Shown here: in pieces, positions 1 through 8,659 of the stretch
How positions within the stretch are numbered: position 1 is the stretch's first letter
Layout of the letters: every line of letters begins with the position of its first letter
Assembly: GCA_030432695.1 (NCBI GenBank)
Contig: JAUILN010000005.1
Coordinates: forward strand, 1 to 64,000
From: a bacterium
GTDB taxonomy: Bacteria; Planctomycetota; UBA1135; UBA2386
Direction of reading: 5' to 3'
Length of the DNA stretch: 64,000 bases
The notes under the pieces: generated by a model
Told to the model about the DNA's origin: nothing
Seen by the model: only the letters and a program-made list of their open reading frames with translations
The model's database searches: none
Program-made: the position numbers and the translations under genes

Positions 1-37
1 GCCCCCCATGGGGGGCTGCCCGCCCGATGGGCGGGCA
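1..37. repeat. Two adjacent hairpins at the window edge
   Basis: A perfect 16-bp palindrome (1-16, C6 arm then ATG6-type centre) is followed at once by a second inverted repeat with 9-bp arms (TGCCCGCCC / GGGCGGGCA) around a 3-base loop at 17-37. The position next to the truncated IS66 gene suggests a terminator-like or element-end structure, but no T-run follows, so the role is open. Confidence 0.5.
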
Positions 38-112
38 ATCGGACCGAGCCCTACCGATGCTTCGCATCGTCAGGGGCCCCTCGGTCCTCCGGTCACTTGG
101 AGCGACAACTAG

Positions 113-706
113 CCTGACACAGGGGGCACGATCCGTAAGTTTCGTGACGCGCGGAGCGAAGGCACGAAGGTGGCGAAGCTCTTCGAGAGCGACATCCAAC
201 AGCTCTACCGGATCGAGAAGGAAGCTGATGACGCGGGCCTCGACGATGCCGAGCGGCTGAAGCTAAGGCTGGAGAAGTCCAAGCCCGTCCTCGAAAAACG
301 CTTGTTTCCTCGCGCCGAGCGGATGCGCGACGACTACAGCGACTCGGGGGACATGGGCGCGGCCATTCGCTACCTGATCAATCAGCGAGTGCCGCTGTCC
401 CGCTTCCTCGAAGACGCCCGCATCCCCCTCGACAACAACTCGTGCGAACGCGCGATCCGACCCATCGCGATCGGGCGCCGCAATTGGCTGTTCGCCGGGA
501 GCGAGCGCGGTGGCCGCGCCGCGGCGATCGCCTACACGGTCATCGAGAGCTGTCGCCGGGCGAAGGTCGACCCGCAGGCGTACATCGCCGACGTCCTCGT
601 GCGGATGGCTACGCATCCGATGAACCGGGTCGAGGAGCTGCTGCCCGAGGCGTGGGCCGCCAGCTACGGGGCGGCCGCCGTGCTCGCGGGCGCCGGTCGC
701 GAATAG
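113..706 (+). pseudogene. IS66-family transposase, C-terminal fragment
   Basis: The open frame begins just after a stop at 110-112; a GTG at 170 is the first usable start but the similarity begins before it (IRKFRDAR, the usual RRKFxDA helix upstream of the catalytic glutamate region). The remaining ~195 codons carry the C-terminal part of the IS66 DDE transposase: NNSCERAIRP with the last catalytic Glu, followed by GRRNWLFAGSERGG, then the small IS66 C-terminal domain. Full-length TnpC proteins are about 500 residues, so roughly 60% of the gene, including both catalytic Asp residues, is missing. It is therefore an inactive relic unless the 5' part lies outside the window in another frame. 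It marks past mobile-element activity beside the phage-like genes that follow. Confidence 0.85.
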
Positions 707-736
707 CATCGGGTCGCGAGTGGGCGAATCCACGGG

Positions 737-973
737 GTGCCGGGCTGGGGCGTCGGACGCTTACGGTGGTTCGAGGGCTCCGACCTCGACGCGGTTACCT
801 ACTGCGTGGAGGACAACCGCACCGACTCCTTCTCCGAGTGGGATGGCCGTGCCGTGGCCCGGCTGCTGGAGCAGCTGTGCCAGGAAGACGCCCTCGACGG
901 CGTCGGCTTCGACGAGGCCGAGATCGAGCGGCTGGTCGCTCAGCTCGACGTGGGCGAGCCGAATCTCGTGTAG
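737..973 (+). pseudogene. Fragment of a ParB/Srx-domain protein (partial duplicate of 3256-3732)
   Basis: The second half of this 78-codon frame (DNRT.., then ARLLEQL, EDALDGVGFDEAEIERLVAQL) is nearly the same as residues ~98-135 of the ParB-like protein at 3256, and the DNA matches closely over about 110 bases (roughly 850-960 versus 3555-3665). The first half can be read as the end of a ParB core (SDLDAVTYCVEDNRT corresponds to the usual ALAIADNRT). The nuclease-like N-terminal half and any methyltransferase are absent. I read it as a decayed partial copy and not a working gene. Confidence 0.7.
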
Positions 974-1139
974 CCGTCACTTCCGGCGCCTCTCACCTCC
1001 GGTGACGCCGAGGCCCAGGGAGCGGGTCCACAGCCGTCGGCGGCGCCGATCAGGACCGGCGATGTGATGATCACAAACTGCCCCCTGGAGGACTACCGGC
1101 ACGACGAACGCACAGGCTGGGGCATCCCCTGCAGGACTA

Positions 1140-2429
1140 CTAGAACCCGAGCACGCAGTCCTGTGCGTTGGTCAGTTCGAGTCGCAGCCTACCGTTGCTT
1201 GAGCGCATGCGAGCGCCTTGCACGAAGAGTTCGATCCCCTGTAGGCCTGCATCGGTCGGCACCGGAACGCTGTGGGTTCCATTACCTGGAATCTCAAGGT
1301 GAGGCGGGCTGGTCAAGAGTTCACCGACTGGAAGCGCAATCGGCACAGAAGCCAGCGTCGAGAGTAGGGCGAATGTCTGCAGAGTGTCCTGGGTCGCGGA
1401 AATGTCGATCTCCCACGCCGTGCCGAGCACAGGCAGCGTGCCACATGTGCAGACAGCCGGGTTGGAGCCACTTCCATTGCGCGAGCTGCAGGTCGCGGTG
1501 ACCGCGCTGGTGACTCTGTAGAAGCTGTTGCCGGAAGTCGTGAACAGATCCCCGCTTGAGGGGTCGACATCGAACACCCCACTCGGGTCCAGCCCTGTGG
1601 CCACCAGAGTGATGTTGCCAGCCGGATCAATGCGGAACAACTCCCCCCTTCGGTTTGCACCGTAGAGGCTGGTCCCCATCGTTCCGCCGCGGCCGAAGTC
1701 GATCCATCCTCCGGTCGTTCCGAGGTCCGCGAAGTTGCGGGTGACGTTACCGTTGGGATCTATGCGGTCGATCACGCTGTCGTAGTAGTACACGCAGTAC
1801 ACGTAGGCTCCGTACGAGCCTCCCGTGCTCACCGCGAGGTTCCACGGTGCACGGCCGTCGCGGTGAAGCGGCCCGAGGGGCGTACCGTCGGGTCGGAACC
1901 GATACACGCTGTCGTCGAAGCTCGTGCCGCTGTCCCCATCCAGGCAAGCCACGAGTAGGACGTCGCCGAAGGCGCCGCCTGCGCCGACCACGTCCCATGG
2001 ATTCGGATTGCTGCCGGCGAGGTAAGAGAACGTCGAGCGCGAACCGTCTGAAGCGATCTCGTAGACGCCGTCACGCGTACGGCTGGGGATCCCGTACTCG
2101 GTGGCGAACAAGCGCCCCCTCGCTACATCCCGAGGAAAGTGCAGGAACAGTCCGTCTCCAGGGATCGACGTGAAGGGCGAGACGTTGCCCTCTGTGTCCA
2201 CTGCTTGAATCTCGTACTGCCCGGGGGCGCCGACCGCCGCCATGTAGAAGAACGCCGGGAAGGCCGTGTCGCCGGAGTTCGGGAACACAGCAAAGCCGTT
2301 CACCGGAGCAGGAAACGGAATCGCACGCAGCGGGATCCCGGGCGCGATCTGGATCTGGGCCTCGGCAGGCTGGATCAGCGTTGAGCCAAGGGCGAGAAGC
2401 GGAGAGAGGGCTCGTAGAGACAGGCGCAT
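1140..2429 (-). CDS. Secreted propeller-like protein with the recurrent C-terminal module
   Basis: A protein of about 429 residues. I take the ATG at 2429 because it gives a clean signal peptide (MRLSLRALSPLLALGSTL..AEAQ) and the upstream ATG at 2468 does not. The mature part has repeated blades of the type DGVYEIASDG, DSVYRFRPDG, DSVIDRIDPNGN and GELFRIDPAGN, as in NHL/SMP-30-type beta-propellers that bind ligands or act as scaffolds. From about residue 315 a Cys-containing segment (CSSRNGSGSNP, then CTCGTLPVLG) opens the C-terminal module that recurs in this window and ends in TNAQDCVLGF; the 14341 gene has the same subtype. It is likely exported; no enzyme active site is visible. It stands alone with phage-like remnants on both sides. 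Confidence 0.8.
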   Translation of the reverse strand: MRLSLRALSPLLALGSTLIQPAEAQIQIAPGIPLRAIPFPAPVNGFAVFPNSGDTAFPAFFYMAAVGAPGQYEIQAVDTEGNVSPFTSIPGDGLFLHFPRDVARGRLFATEYGIPSRTRDGVYEIASDGSRSTFSYLAGSNPNPWDVVGAGGAFGDVLLVACLDGDSGTSFDDSVYRFRPDGTPLGPLHRDGRAPWNLAVSTGGSYGAYVYCVYYYDSVIDRIDPNGNVTRNFADLGTTGGWIDFGRGGTMGTSLYGANRRGELFRIDPAGNITLVATGLDPSGVFDVDPSSGDLFTTSGNSFYRVTSAVTATCSSRNGSGSNPAVCTCGTLPVLGTAWEIDISATQDTLQTFALLSTLASVPIALPVGELLTSPPHLEIPGNGTHSVPVPTDAGLQGIELFVQGARMRSSNGRLRLELTNAQDCVLGF

Positions 2430-3255
2430 GGGACGCAAGTGACGACTACAGGGCATGGAGGCCCGCATGGTTCAGCACGTCGCCTAGCCGGTCAAGCGGC
2501 GGACCGCCGCCGGAGGGGCACTCGCCGCATGACCGGATCGCTCGGGCCTCGCATTCGTATCGCAAATCCCCAGAGCAACTGAGGTGAACCCTGAACCGGC
2601 GCGATGTCGCGGACGAAACCAGAAGCACGCAACCGGAGGGACTGCAAAGTGCCGCAGCCCGCTCTGGACTCGCCAGACTCCATGGGCACCGTGACTGCCG
2701 CTCGCCGATTCTGTCGGACGTGGTCGGAACCCGGTCAAATCCAGCTGCCCCGGTTACTTCTCCTGCGGCCGCTCGGGCACCTCCGCCGGCCGGGATTCGG
2801 CAGCTACCCCGCTGGCGACACCCGCGAGACTTGCGGCGCACTCTGCGCAGGGCAGCCAACGGCCGGGCTCGACGTGTGCCGCGGCGAGGCTCGCGACACC
2901 CTCTCGGCTATGCTCGTCTGCTAGTGGCCCATTCGGTCCTGGCACGCACCGGCAATCGCACATCAGGAACTGGGCGCTGAAGCGCAGTCCGGCCCCTAAC
3001 GCCCGCAACCGGCCTGGACCCCATACCGAATGCACGGCGACAGCCTGGGACCCAACGCCTCGCGTCGATCGATACAACGCCATGTCGGGATGCTCTCTGA
3101 TATCATCCGCACCACCGAGCCACCCGTCCAAGCCCACCTCCAAGCGGCTCCCCGATCCCGCATGGAGTTCCCGTCTTGGACACCGCCAGCCGGCCCTGCC
3201 CGGATGACCCCGCCAACCTGATCACCGCACAGCCTCTCACCCCGGAGGCCACGCG
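2430..3255. other. Intergenic stretch without a convincing gene
   Basis: About 825 bases with only short, mutually overlapping frames of poor amino-acid composition on both strands. The last bases hold a Shine-Dalgarno-like GGAGG at about 3243-3247, eight bases before the ATG of the ParB/methyltransferase gene. Confidence 0.5.
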
Positions 3256-4503
3256 ATGATCATCCGCACGGCACCCCTCGACTCGCTCCACCAGGACCCG
3301 AGCAACGTCCGGACACACGACGGCACCAACCTCGACGCGATCACCGCCAGCCTCGTCCGGTTCGGTCAGGCTGAGCCGCTCGTGGTCCAGAAGAGCACCG
3401 GCCGGGTGATCGGCGGCAACGGTCGGCTCCAGGCCATGAAGCAGCTTGGCTGGTCCAAGTGCGAGATCGCCGAGCTGGACATCGACGACCTGAACGCAAC
3501 CGCGCTCGGGATTGCACTGAACCGCACTGCTGAGTTGGCCGGCTGGGATGAGCCGGGGCTCACGCGACTGCTGGAGCAACTCCGCGCGGAAGACGCCCTG
3601 GACGGCGTCGGCTTCGACGAGGCCGGGATCGATCGGCTGGTCGCTCAGCTGGACGCAGACGAGGCTGACCTCGGCGAGGATGCTGTCGAGGAACCGCCCG
3701 AGCATCCCGTCTCGCAGACCAGCGACCTATGACAGCTCGGCCGCCACCGGCTGCTCTGTGGCGACTCGACCCGCAAGGAGGACGTGCGCCGCCTTCTCGG
3801 CGGATCCATCCCGTTCCTCATGGTCACGGATCCGCCCTACGGCGTGAACTACGACCCCGAGTGGCGCAATCAGGCCGGCCTCTGCGAAACCGAACGCACT
3901 GGGACCGTCACCAACGACGACCGCGTGGACTGGACCGCGGCCTACCAGCTGTTCCCCGGCACCGTCGCTTACGTCTGGCATGCGGGCCGCTACGCCGCGG
4001 AGTTCACTACGCACCTCCACCATGTCGGCCTCCAGATCCGCGCGCAGATCATCTGGCGCAAACCGCGATTCGCCATCAGCCGAGGCGCGTATCACTGGGC
4101 GCACGAGCCATGCTGGTACTCCGTCCGGGAGGGCTCCTCGTCGAAGTGGTGCGGCGACCGAAGCCAGTCCACGGTCTGGGACATCGAGGCGTGCGCAGAC
4201 GATGAGGCGACCCGGCACGGCACCCAGAAGCCGGTCGAGTGCATGGGCCGGCCGATCCGCAACCACGGGACCCGCGAGGACTCGGTCTACGACCCGTTCG
4301 TGGGCTCGGGCACCACACTGATCGCGGCCGAGCGGCTGCAGCGGACCTGCTTCGCGATGGAACTGGACCCCGGCTACGTGGACGTCGTGGTCCGGCGCTG
4401 GGAGAAGGCGACCGGCGAGCAGGCGGTCCTGGATCGCGACGGCCGGACGTTCGCGGAGATTGCCGAGGAGCGGGCCGAGTCTCTGGCCACGGAGGCGAGC
4501 TGA
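3256..4503 (+). pseudogene. ParB-domain/DNA methyltransferase fusion interrupted by an in-frame TGA
   Basis: One reading frame runs from ATG 3256 to TGA 4501-4503 with a single internal stop, TGA at 3730-3732. The N-terminal ~110 residues are a ParB/sulfiredoxin-like domain (LHQDPSNVRTHD, then RVIGGNGRLQAM). The part after the stop is a beta-class adenine-N6/cytosine-N4 methyltransferase: catalytic DPPYG at about residue 195, then DPFVGSGTT (SAM-binding motif I) about 150 residues later. In phage and island relatives these are one polypeptide joined by a segment of the form DLWQLGRHRLLCGDST; here the sequence reads DL-stop-QLGRHRLLCGDSTR, so a TGG Trp codon has become TGA. The methyltransferase half could restart at the ATG/GTG near 3784, but would lack the QLGRHRL strand. 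A Shine-Dalgarno GGAGG precedes 3256. The DUF5681-type gene follows by 3 bases. Confidence 0.88.
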
Positions 4504-4506
4504 CCC

Positions 4507-4964
4507 ATGGCCGACAGCGCGGACAGCGGGCGTGATGACCGTGGGCGGTTCGCGAAGGGCAACCCAGGCGGCCCTGGGGATCGCGTCGTCGCTCGTTCAT
4601 CCTGCGCCGTGCTGCCGAAGCCGCGATCACCGAGGAGCACGTCGAGGCGATGGTGCGCAAGGCGACGCGCATGGGCCTCGAGGGCAACCTCGCCGCGATC
4701 AAGCTCGTGCTGGACCGAGTCTGCGGCAAGCCGATGGACGCGCCGGCCGAGCCCGAGCCGATGGAGTTCAAGCTCCCCCGCCTGAACACGATCGCGGAGT
4801 GCAACGCGGCGATCGACAAGCTGATGGACGGGCTGTGCGCCGGGACCCTCGACCGCGGGGCCGGAAAGCTGATGCTCGATGCGATCCAGGCGCGGATCAG
4901 GGCGATCGAGGCGACTGAGTTCGAGCAGCGAATCAGGGCGCCGGAGCAGAGCACTGGGGCGTGA
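4507..4964 (+). pseudogene. DUF5681-type small phage/island protein with a frameshift
   Basis: The ATG at 4507 opens a frame with the hallmark DDRGRFAKGNPGGPG of DUF5681, a short domain found next to phage terminases and ParB/methyltransferase genes. After GD (codon 4579-4581) this frame loses sense, while the frame one base earlier reads RRRSFILRRAAEAAITEEHVE and on through LAAIKLVLDRVCGKPMDAP to the stop at 4964, the expected continuation. Between the two frames only two bases (4582-4583) remain where three are needed, so one base has been lost. The joined product would be about 152 residues. The start codon sits 3 bases after the methyltransferase stop, which implies one transcript. A later ATG at 4650 could still make a 104-residue C-terminal piece. 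Confidence 0.75.
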
Positions 4965-4977
4965 GGAGGAGCAGGCG

Positions 4978-5523
4978 ATGGCGAGCAGGTTGGTCGGCAG
5001 GCTGGGACGGATGGAGAAGGCGGTCGCTACGAGTCCGGTCTCGGAGGCCGTGGTGGGCCGGGCGCTGGGACTGTTCCGCGAAGCTGGCGAGCTGCCCGCG
5101 GATCAACGGACTGCGGCGATTGTCATCGACCGTGTCCTGAACCCGCGGATGCCGCCGCCGCCGATGGGGCCGGAGAAGTTCCGGGCGATGGCCAGGGAGA
5201 TCGCGGCGAGGCTTGAGGCCGAGGACCTGGGCGTCCCGTCAGCCCCGAGACGCTGCGCCCGAACGGAGCTGTATCACGAGGCCGTCTACGGCGACAACCG
5301 CGAACGCTACGTGGCCCGCCGCTTCCTGGCATGGCATGCCGACTGCCGCGTCGACGTCACCGCGCACGACTACCTCGCCGAGATCGAGCTGCCCGACTTC
5401 GGGACCTGCGGCATGCACCTGCTGGGGTTCCCGGAGCGCCTCGCGAAGCCGGCGCACGCGCGCCAAGCGAGGAGGCTGCTGGCGCGCTATGCCGACCTGC
5501 GGGAGCGGGTCGACCAAAGGTGA
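4978..5523 (+). CDS. Hypothetical protein of the phage-like cluster
   Basis: I chose ATG 4978, preceded by GAGGAG at about 4963-4968, over the upstream start at 4879, which overlaps the DUF5681 gene. The 181-residue product has no signal peptide or membrane segment. Visible features are a helical N-terminus, a segment REAGELPADQRTAAIV and a C-terminal part with ELYHEAVYGDNRERYVAR and HDYLAEIELPDFGTCGMHLLG, giving a mixed alpha/beta soluble protein. I do not recognise a family. It lies 13 bases downstream of the DUF5681-type gene on the same strand, so it probably belongs to the same phage or island module. Confidence 0.6.
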   Translation: MASRLVGRLGRMEKAVATSPVSEAVVGRALGLFREAGELPADQRTAAIVIDRVLNPRMPPPPMGPEKFRAMAREIAARLEAEDLGVPSAPRRCARTELYHEAVYGDNRERYVARRFLAWHADCRVDVTAHDYLAEIELPDFGTCGMHLLGFPERLAKPAHARQARRLLARYADLRERVDQR

Positions 5524-5650
5524 CCTTGGCTGGCGGGAGCCGATCGCGGAGGCCTCGGCGGCCTTCACCGAGCGTGGCGAGCTGCCGAAGGACGGGCTGC
5601 TGCGCGAGGTCGTGCTGGCGGATGCGGAGCTGCAGGCGCTGTGGAACTAA
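5489..5650 (+). CDS. Small overlapping ORF related to its upstream neighbour
   Basis: A 53-codon frame starts at ATG 5489 inside the end of the previous gene and ends at TAA 5650. Its ending AAFTERGELPKDGLLREVVL resembles the segment LFREAGELPADQRTAAIVI near the start of the 4978 gene, so it is unlikely to be random. It could be a separate small protein or the C-terminus of the previous gene displaced by a frameshift near 5515. The coding quality is good but the start is weak. Confidence 0.4.
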   Translation: MPTCGSGSTKGDLGWREPIAEASAAFTERGELPKDGLLREVVLADAELQALWN

Positions 5651-5766
5651 GTCGGAGCTGACCAGGGCGTCCGACGACGCCCGATCCGCAACCTCGATCA
5701 CAGCGTGATCCGCACCGACCACGCGGAAGGGTCTGCGCTGATTCGACGGGGAGTCTCCCACGCTCA

Positions 5767-7116
5767 CTACCGCGTGCCGATCGTCAGCTCTCCACCATTG
5801 GTGACGATCAGGCCGGCGGGGTTCGCTCCGGGAGCAAGCCCGACCACTTGGTGATAGAAGGTCGCCCCCACCAGGGAGAGATCGTCAGGGATGCGGATCG
5901 TGAAGCGCCTCGCGCCAGCTGCATCAGACGCACCGACTCCCTCGACGACCTCGGGCTCTGCAAGCACCGCGCACCCCGGTGCTCCGAAGCCCCCGAGATC
6001 GAACGGGAGCGGGACGGAGTTCCATCCCGTTCGCGAGTCCCCGAGCAGGTGGAAGACAGGCTCCGAAGGCGCGAGACCCGACGCCAGGAGCGTGAGAACC
6101 CCACCGACGAACGGTCGACCACCGAAGAGCGGGTCGGCACGGAGCTCTGCGGCGGGCTGGCCGCAGCCCTGACCGTACGTCGCGTAGTCCGCGAGCTGGT
6201 CGAAGATCTCCAGCTCATAGCAGTCGTCGTAGTAGTGGACCGCGCTCGATGAGTTGTCACGGCCACCGAACAGCACGAACTTGCGCCGATGTGCGTCGAA
6301 CACCATGCGTGCCCCCCAGCGCGGCGGCAGGGACTGCGACAGCCGCTGCCACCCGACGGAATCGCAAGTCCAAGTCGAAGACTCGCCGTCCAGCCCACCC
6401 ATCAGAACGATGCGTCCGTCTCGCGGATCGGACGCCATCGCGTAGAACCCGAGGCCCAGCGGATTGGCTCCCCACACTTCGGTCCAACCGACCTGCGGTT
6501 CGAACCGAAGAGTACGACCAAGGTCGCACGTCACCACTCCGCCGAGATGCGGTGCCAGCACCATCTGCAAGCCGGAGCCCGCGGGGCTGTTCGGCCCGAC
6601 CCCCACATTGCGCCACGCGGAGCCACTCCAAAGAAGGTCCACGGGACCACGGTTGTAGTGCACGCCGCCGAGAACTGGATCGAAGCACGCGCGGCCCCCG
6701 TTATCGATGCCGGAACTCGACGCCGCCACCAAGCTCCAGTCGACGCCGTCCCATTCCCACGTGTCCCTCAGCCTTCCGCCGCGGTTCGATCCACCCGCCA
6801 GAACCACCCGCTCACGCACGGGATCGTAGGCCATGGCGAAGTCCCCCCGCGGCCCGGGATGGGAGGCAGGGTGAAGCTCGGTCCAGTCAACGCCGTCGTA
6901 GATCCAGGTGTCGTTCAGACTGGCTCCCGTGGCCGAGTCATCGTGACCGCCGAACAGCATCACAACACCCCGCGCAGCGTCGAACACGAGGCCGAACCTG
7001 TAGCGCGGACTCGGACGCGAGGCTGTCGAGACCTCGCGCCACTCGAATCGCTGGGCTAGCGCAGCCGTAGGAAGAATGGCTGCGAGCAGGATGGGGATGA
7101 GGGCTCTGCTGTTCAT
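5767..7116 (-). CDS. Secreted kelch-repeat protein with the recurrent C-terminal module
   Basis: 449 residues beginning with a clear signal peptide (MNSRALIPILLAAILPTAALAQ). Residues ~30-310 contain repeated kelch blades: RYRFGLVFDAARGVVMLFGG, FAMAYDPVRERVVLAGG and a later MVFDAHRRKFVLFGG, each followed by D-TW-YDG-DW, which together form a beta-propeller. From YGQGCG at about residue 315 begins the C-terminal module shared across this window, with the paired GAPGCAVL and the terminal TNGGELTIGTR. Likely exported and displayed or secreted. It is convergent with the phage-like genes on its right-hand side. No catalytic residues are apparent. Confidence 0.88.
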   Translation of the reverse strand: MNSRALIPILLAAILPTAALAQRFEWREVSTASRPSPRYRFGLVFDAARGVVMLFGGHDDSATGASLNDTWIYDGVDWTELHPASHPGPRGDFAMAYDPVRERVVLAGGSNRGGRLRDTWEWDGVDWSLVAASSSGIDNGGRACFDPVLGGVHYNRGPVDLLWSGSAWRNVGVGPNSPAGSGLQMVLAPHLGGVVTCDLGRTLRFEPQVGWTEVWGANPLGLGFYAMASDPRDGRIVLMGGLDGESSTWTCDSVGWQRLSQSLPPRWGARMVFDAHRRKFVLFGGRDNSSSAVHYYDDCYELEIFDQLADYATYGQGCGQPAAELRADPLFGGRPFVGGVLTLLASGLAPSEPVFHLLGDSRTGWNSVPLPFDLGGFGAPGCAVLAEPEVVEGVGASDAAGARRFTIRIPDDLSLVGATFYHQVVGLAPGANPAGLIVTNGGELTIGTR

Positions 7117-7272
7117 GGTGACGTCTTCGACGGACGAACAGCCTACCCTGCGCGCTGATCCCCTGCTCCCTCGCCCACGACGCCGGTGCGAACGACGTCG
7201 CGACTCCGCGCGCCATCGCCGCTCGTCCCATTTCCTACCGAATGCGACATCGGCGACGAGGCGAGCGGGCGG

Positions 7273-7653
7273 TCAGCGAGCGCCGACCAGCTCGCGCACC
7301 TGCGCCAGCTTCTCGCGGAGGTCGTCGCGCTCCTGCTCCAGGTCGCGGATGTGACCGATCAGCGAGTTGACCGCGTCCGAAGGATCCGATGCGCGGACCT
7401 TGCGAGGACGACCTGGACCACGGCGGCCGGTCGTAGGACGTGCCACCGCAGCCTTCCTCGACGCGGCCTTCGCCCTGGACTCCGAATCGCCAGCCTGCCC
7501 GAGCAGCAGCTGCGCGCGACCGTAGACGATCGGCCAGATCTTGTGGCCCTTCTTCTCGCCGGCCGTTGAGACCTCCGCGAACGGTGCGCCGGGCTTCTTC
7601 TCCAGGTACTTCTTCACGAATGCGAATGCGGCTTTGCCTTTATCAGTTGCCAT
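7273..7653 (-). CDS. AT-hook, coiled-coil protein (paralogue of 16471-16869)
   Basis: I start at ATG 7653 because the paralogue at 16869 is identical from MATDKGKAAFAFVKKYLEKK onward and the sequences diverge before it. The 126-residue product has a basic N-terminal domain of about 55 residues (KKGHKIWPIVYGRAQLLLGQ), a low-complexity Ala/Arg linker, a canonical AT-hook GRRGPGRPRK, and a C-terminal heptad-like coiled coil (HIRDLEQERDDLREKLAQVREL). This suggests a dimeric minor-groove DNA-binding protein, perhaps nucleoid-associated or regulatory; the domain arrangement and not homology supports this. The linker has drifted most between the copies. It is monocistronic. Confidence 0.8.
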   Translation of the reverse strand: MATDKGKAAFAFVKKYLEKKPGAPFAEVSTAGEKKGHKIWPIVYGRAQLLLGQAGDSESRAKAASRKAAVARPTTGRRGPGRPRKVRASDPSDAVNSLIGHIRDLEQERDDLREKLAQVRELVGAR

Positions 7654-7737
7654 GAGGTCTATATCGCGCGACGCGACCGGTTTCCGCAAGGGCAATTCCG
7701 TTATTCGGTCAGCACGGAGAGACCTGTCATAGCGGAC

Positions 7738-8156
7738 TCAGGCGCAGAGCCGCCCAGCATCAGGACGGAAGCGCCGCCACGATTCGACGAAACCGGCGGC
7801 TCTTTCGCCGGATCCGGACGCCCGCTTACGGTCCAGCTTCGCCCGCAGCACGCGGGCGCGCGCCATCAGGCCAAGGACCGACTCGGGCAGCGGCTCGGCA
7901 TCCAGGCCCCGCGTCTCGGCGGGCTCCGGCCACGCCGCCGCGTCGCCGCGTCGCCGCGCACCGCGACACCGAGGTCGGCGATCGCCTCGCCCAGCAGGCT
8001 CAGGATCCGCTCCATGTGGTGCAGGCCCTCCTGAGTCGGCTCGACCGGCCGCTTCCGCAAACCGGTGTATCGCTGCCGGAGCAGCGGCCGGATCTCCCCC
8101 ACCAAGTCAAGGGCCTGCTCGACAGGGGCGTCGTGCTGGATGCGCAGATCGGTCAT
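7738..8156 (-). pseudogene. Hypothetical protein frameshifted by an 8-bp tandem duplication
   Basis: ATG 8156 overlaps the stop of the upstream gene as ATGA, so the two are translationally coupled. The frame reads MTDLRIQHDAPVEQALDLVG and on to ADLGVAVRGDAAT, then degenerates into Arg/Pro/Ser and stops at about 7866. The cause is visible: CGTCGCCG occurs twice in a row at 7941-7948 and 7949-7956. Removing one copy restores a frame that continues AAAWPEPAETRGLDAEPLPE, MARARVLRAKLDRK and ends at the stop 7740-7738, giving a coherent 136-residue helical protein. I do not recognise the family. The duplication is either a real slippage mutation or an assembly artefact. Confidence 0.7.
7941..7956 (+). 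repeat. 8-bp tandem duplication that breaks the 7738-8156 gene
   Basis: Two perfect adjacent copies of CGTCGCCG, preceded by a near-copy CGCCGCCG. Loss of one copy restores the reading frame of the surrounding minus-strand gene. Confidence 0.8.
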
Positions 8157-8494
8157 CGGTCGGCATCCTTGTAGAAGAGCGCGAACCGGTCCTCGACCTC
8201 CTGGTCGGTCTCGATCACCCCGAGGTAGCGCGCGAGTTTGCACAGGCTCTTCATCGTCTGCGTGATCTTGCACACGTCGCCCCAGGTCGGCGGCTGCTCC
8301 AGCTTCTGGATGAGCGGGTTGCGGTCGTCCACCGCGTTAGCCAGGGCGTTCAGCAGGTCCCTGACCTGCGCGCAGCGCCAGCCGAGCGCGCCGAGGGCGT
8401 CGCCCTCCGCCTCGAAGCGGTCGCGCTTCTCGGTGGCTGAGATCGGGAGGTCGGCGGCGTTGTTGGTTAAAGGGCGAGGAGCGTCGTCGGTCAT
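8153..8494 (-). CDS. Hypothetical helical protein, coupled to the downstream gene
   Basis: The start chosen is ATG 8494 (MTDDAPRPLTNNAADLPIS); an alternative lies 13 codons upstream. The 113-residue product is soluble and mainly helical, with segments CAQVRDLLNALANAVDDRNP and MKSLCKLARYLGVIETDQE and no membrane segment. Its stop overlaps the next ATG by four bases (ATGA), so the two small genes form a coupled pair. I do not recognise the family; small acidic helical pairs like this are common in prophage remnants and islands, which fits the surroundings. Confidence 0.55.
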   Translation of the reverse strand: MTDDAPRPLTNNAADLPISATEKRDRFEAEGDALGALGWRCAQVRDLLNALANAVDDRNPLIQKLEQPPTWGDVCKITQTMKSLCKLARYLGVIETDQEVEDRFALFYKDADR

Positions 8495-8659
8495 TGCCTG
8501 GACATGGACGCTCTTGTTCGCCGGGGACATCAAGTCCCGGGACCGCTTCGATCGCGACTATCCGCACGCCGCACCCGGGCATCAGAAGCGGACGTCGTAG
8601 CCGGGCTGCCGGAATCCGGCATAGTCCCCGGTTCCTCCGGTGCCCAGAGCGAAGATCTG

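Noticed and set aside
3256..4503. TGA as a sense codon (Trp) in this organism
   Set aside because: Many intact genes in the window, including infA, DUF1501 and the FG-GAP gene, end in TGA in correct positions, so the standard code is in use.
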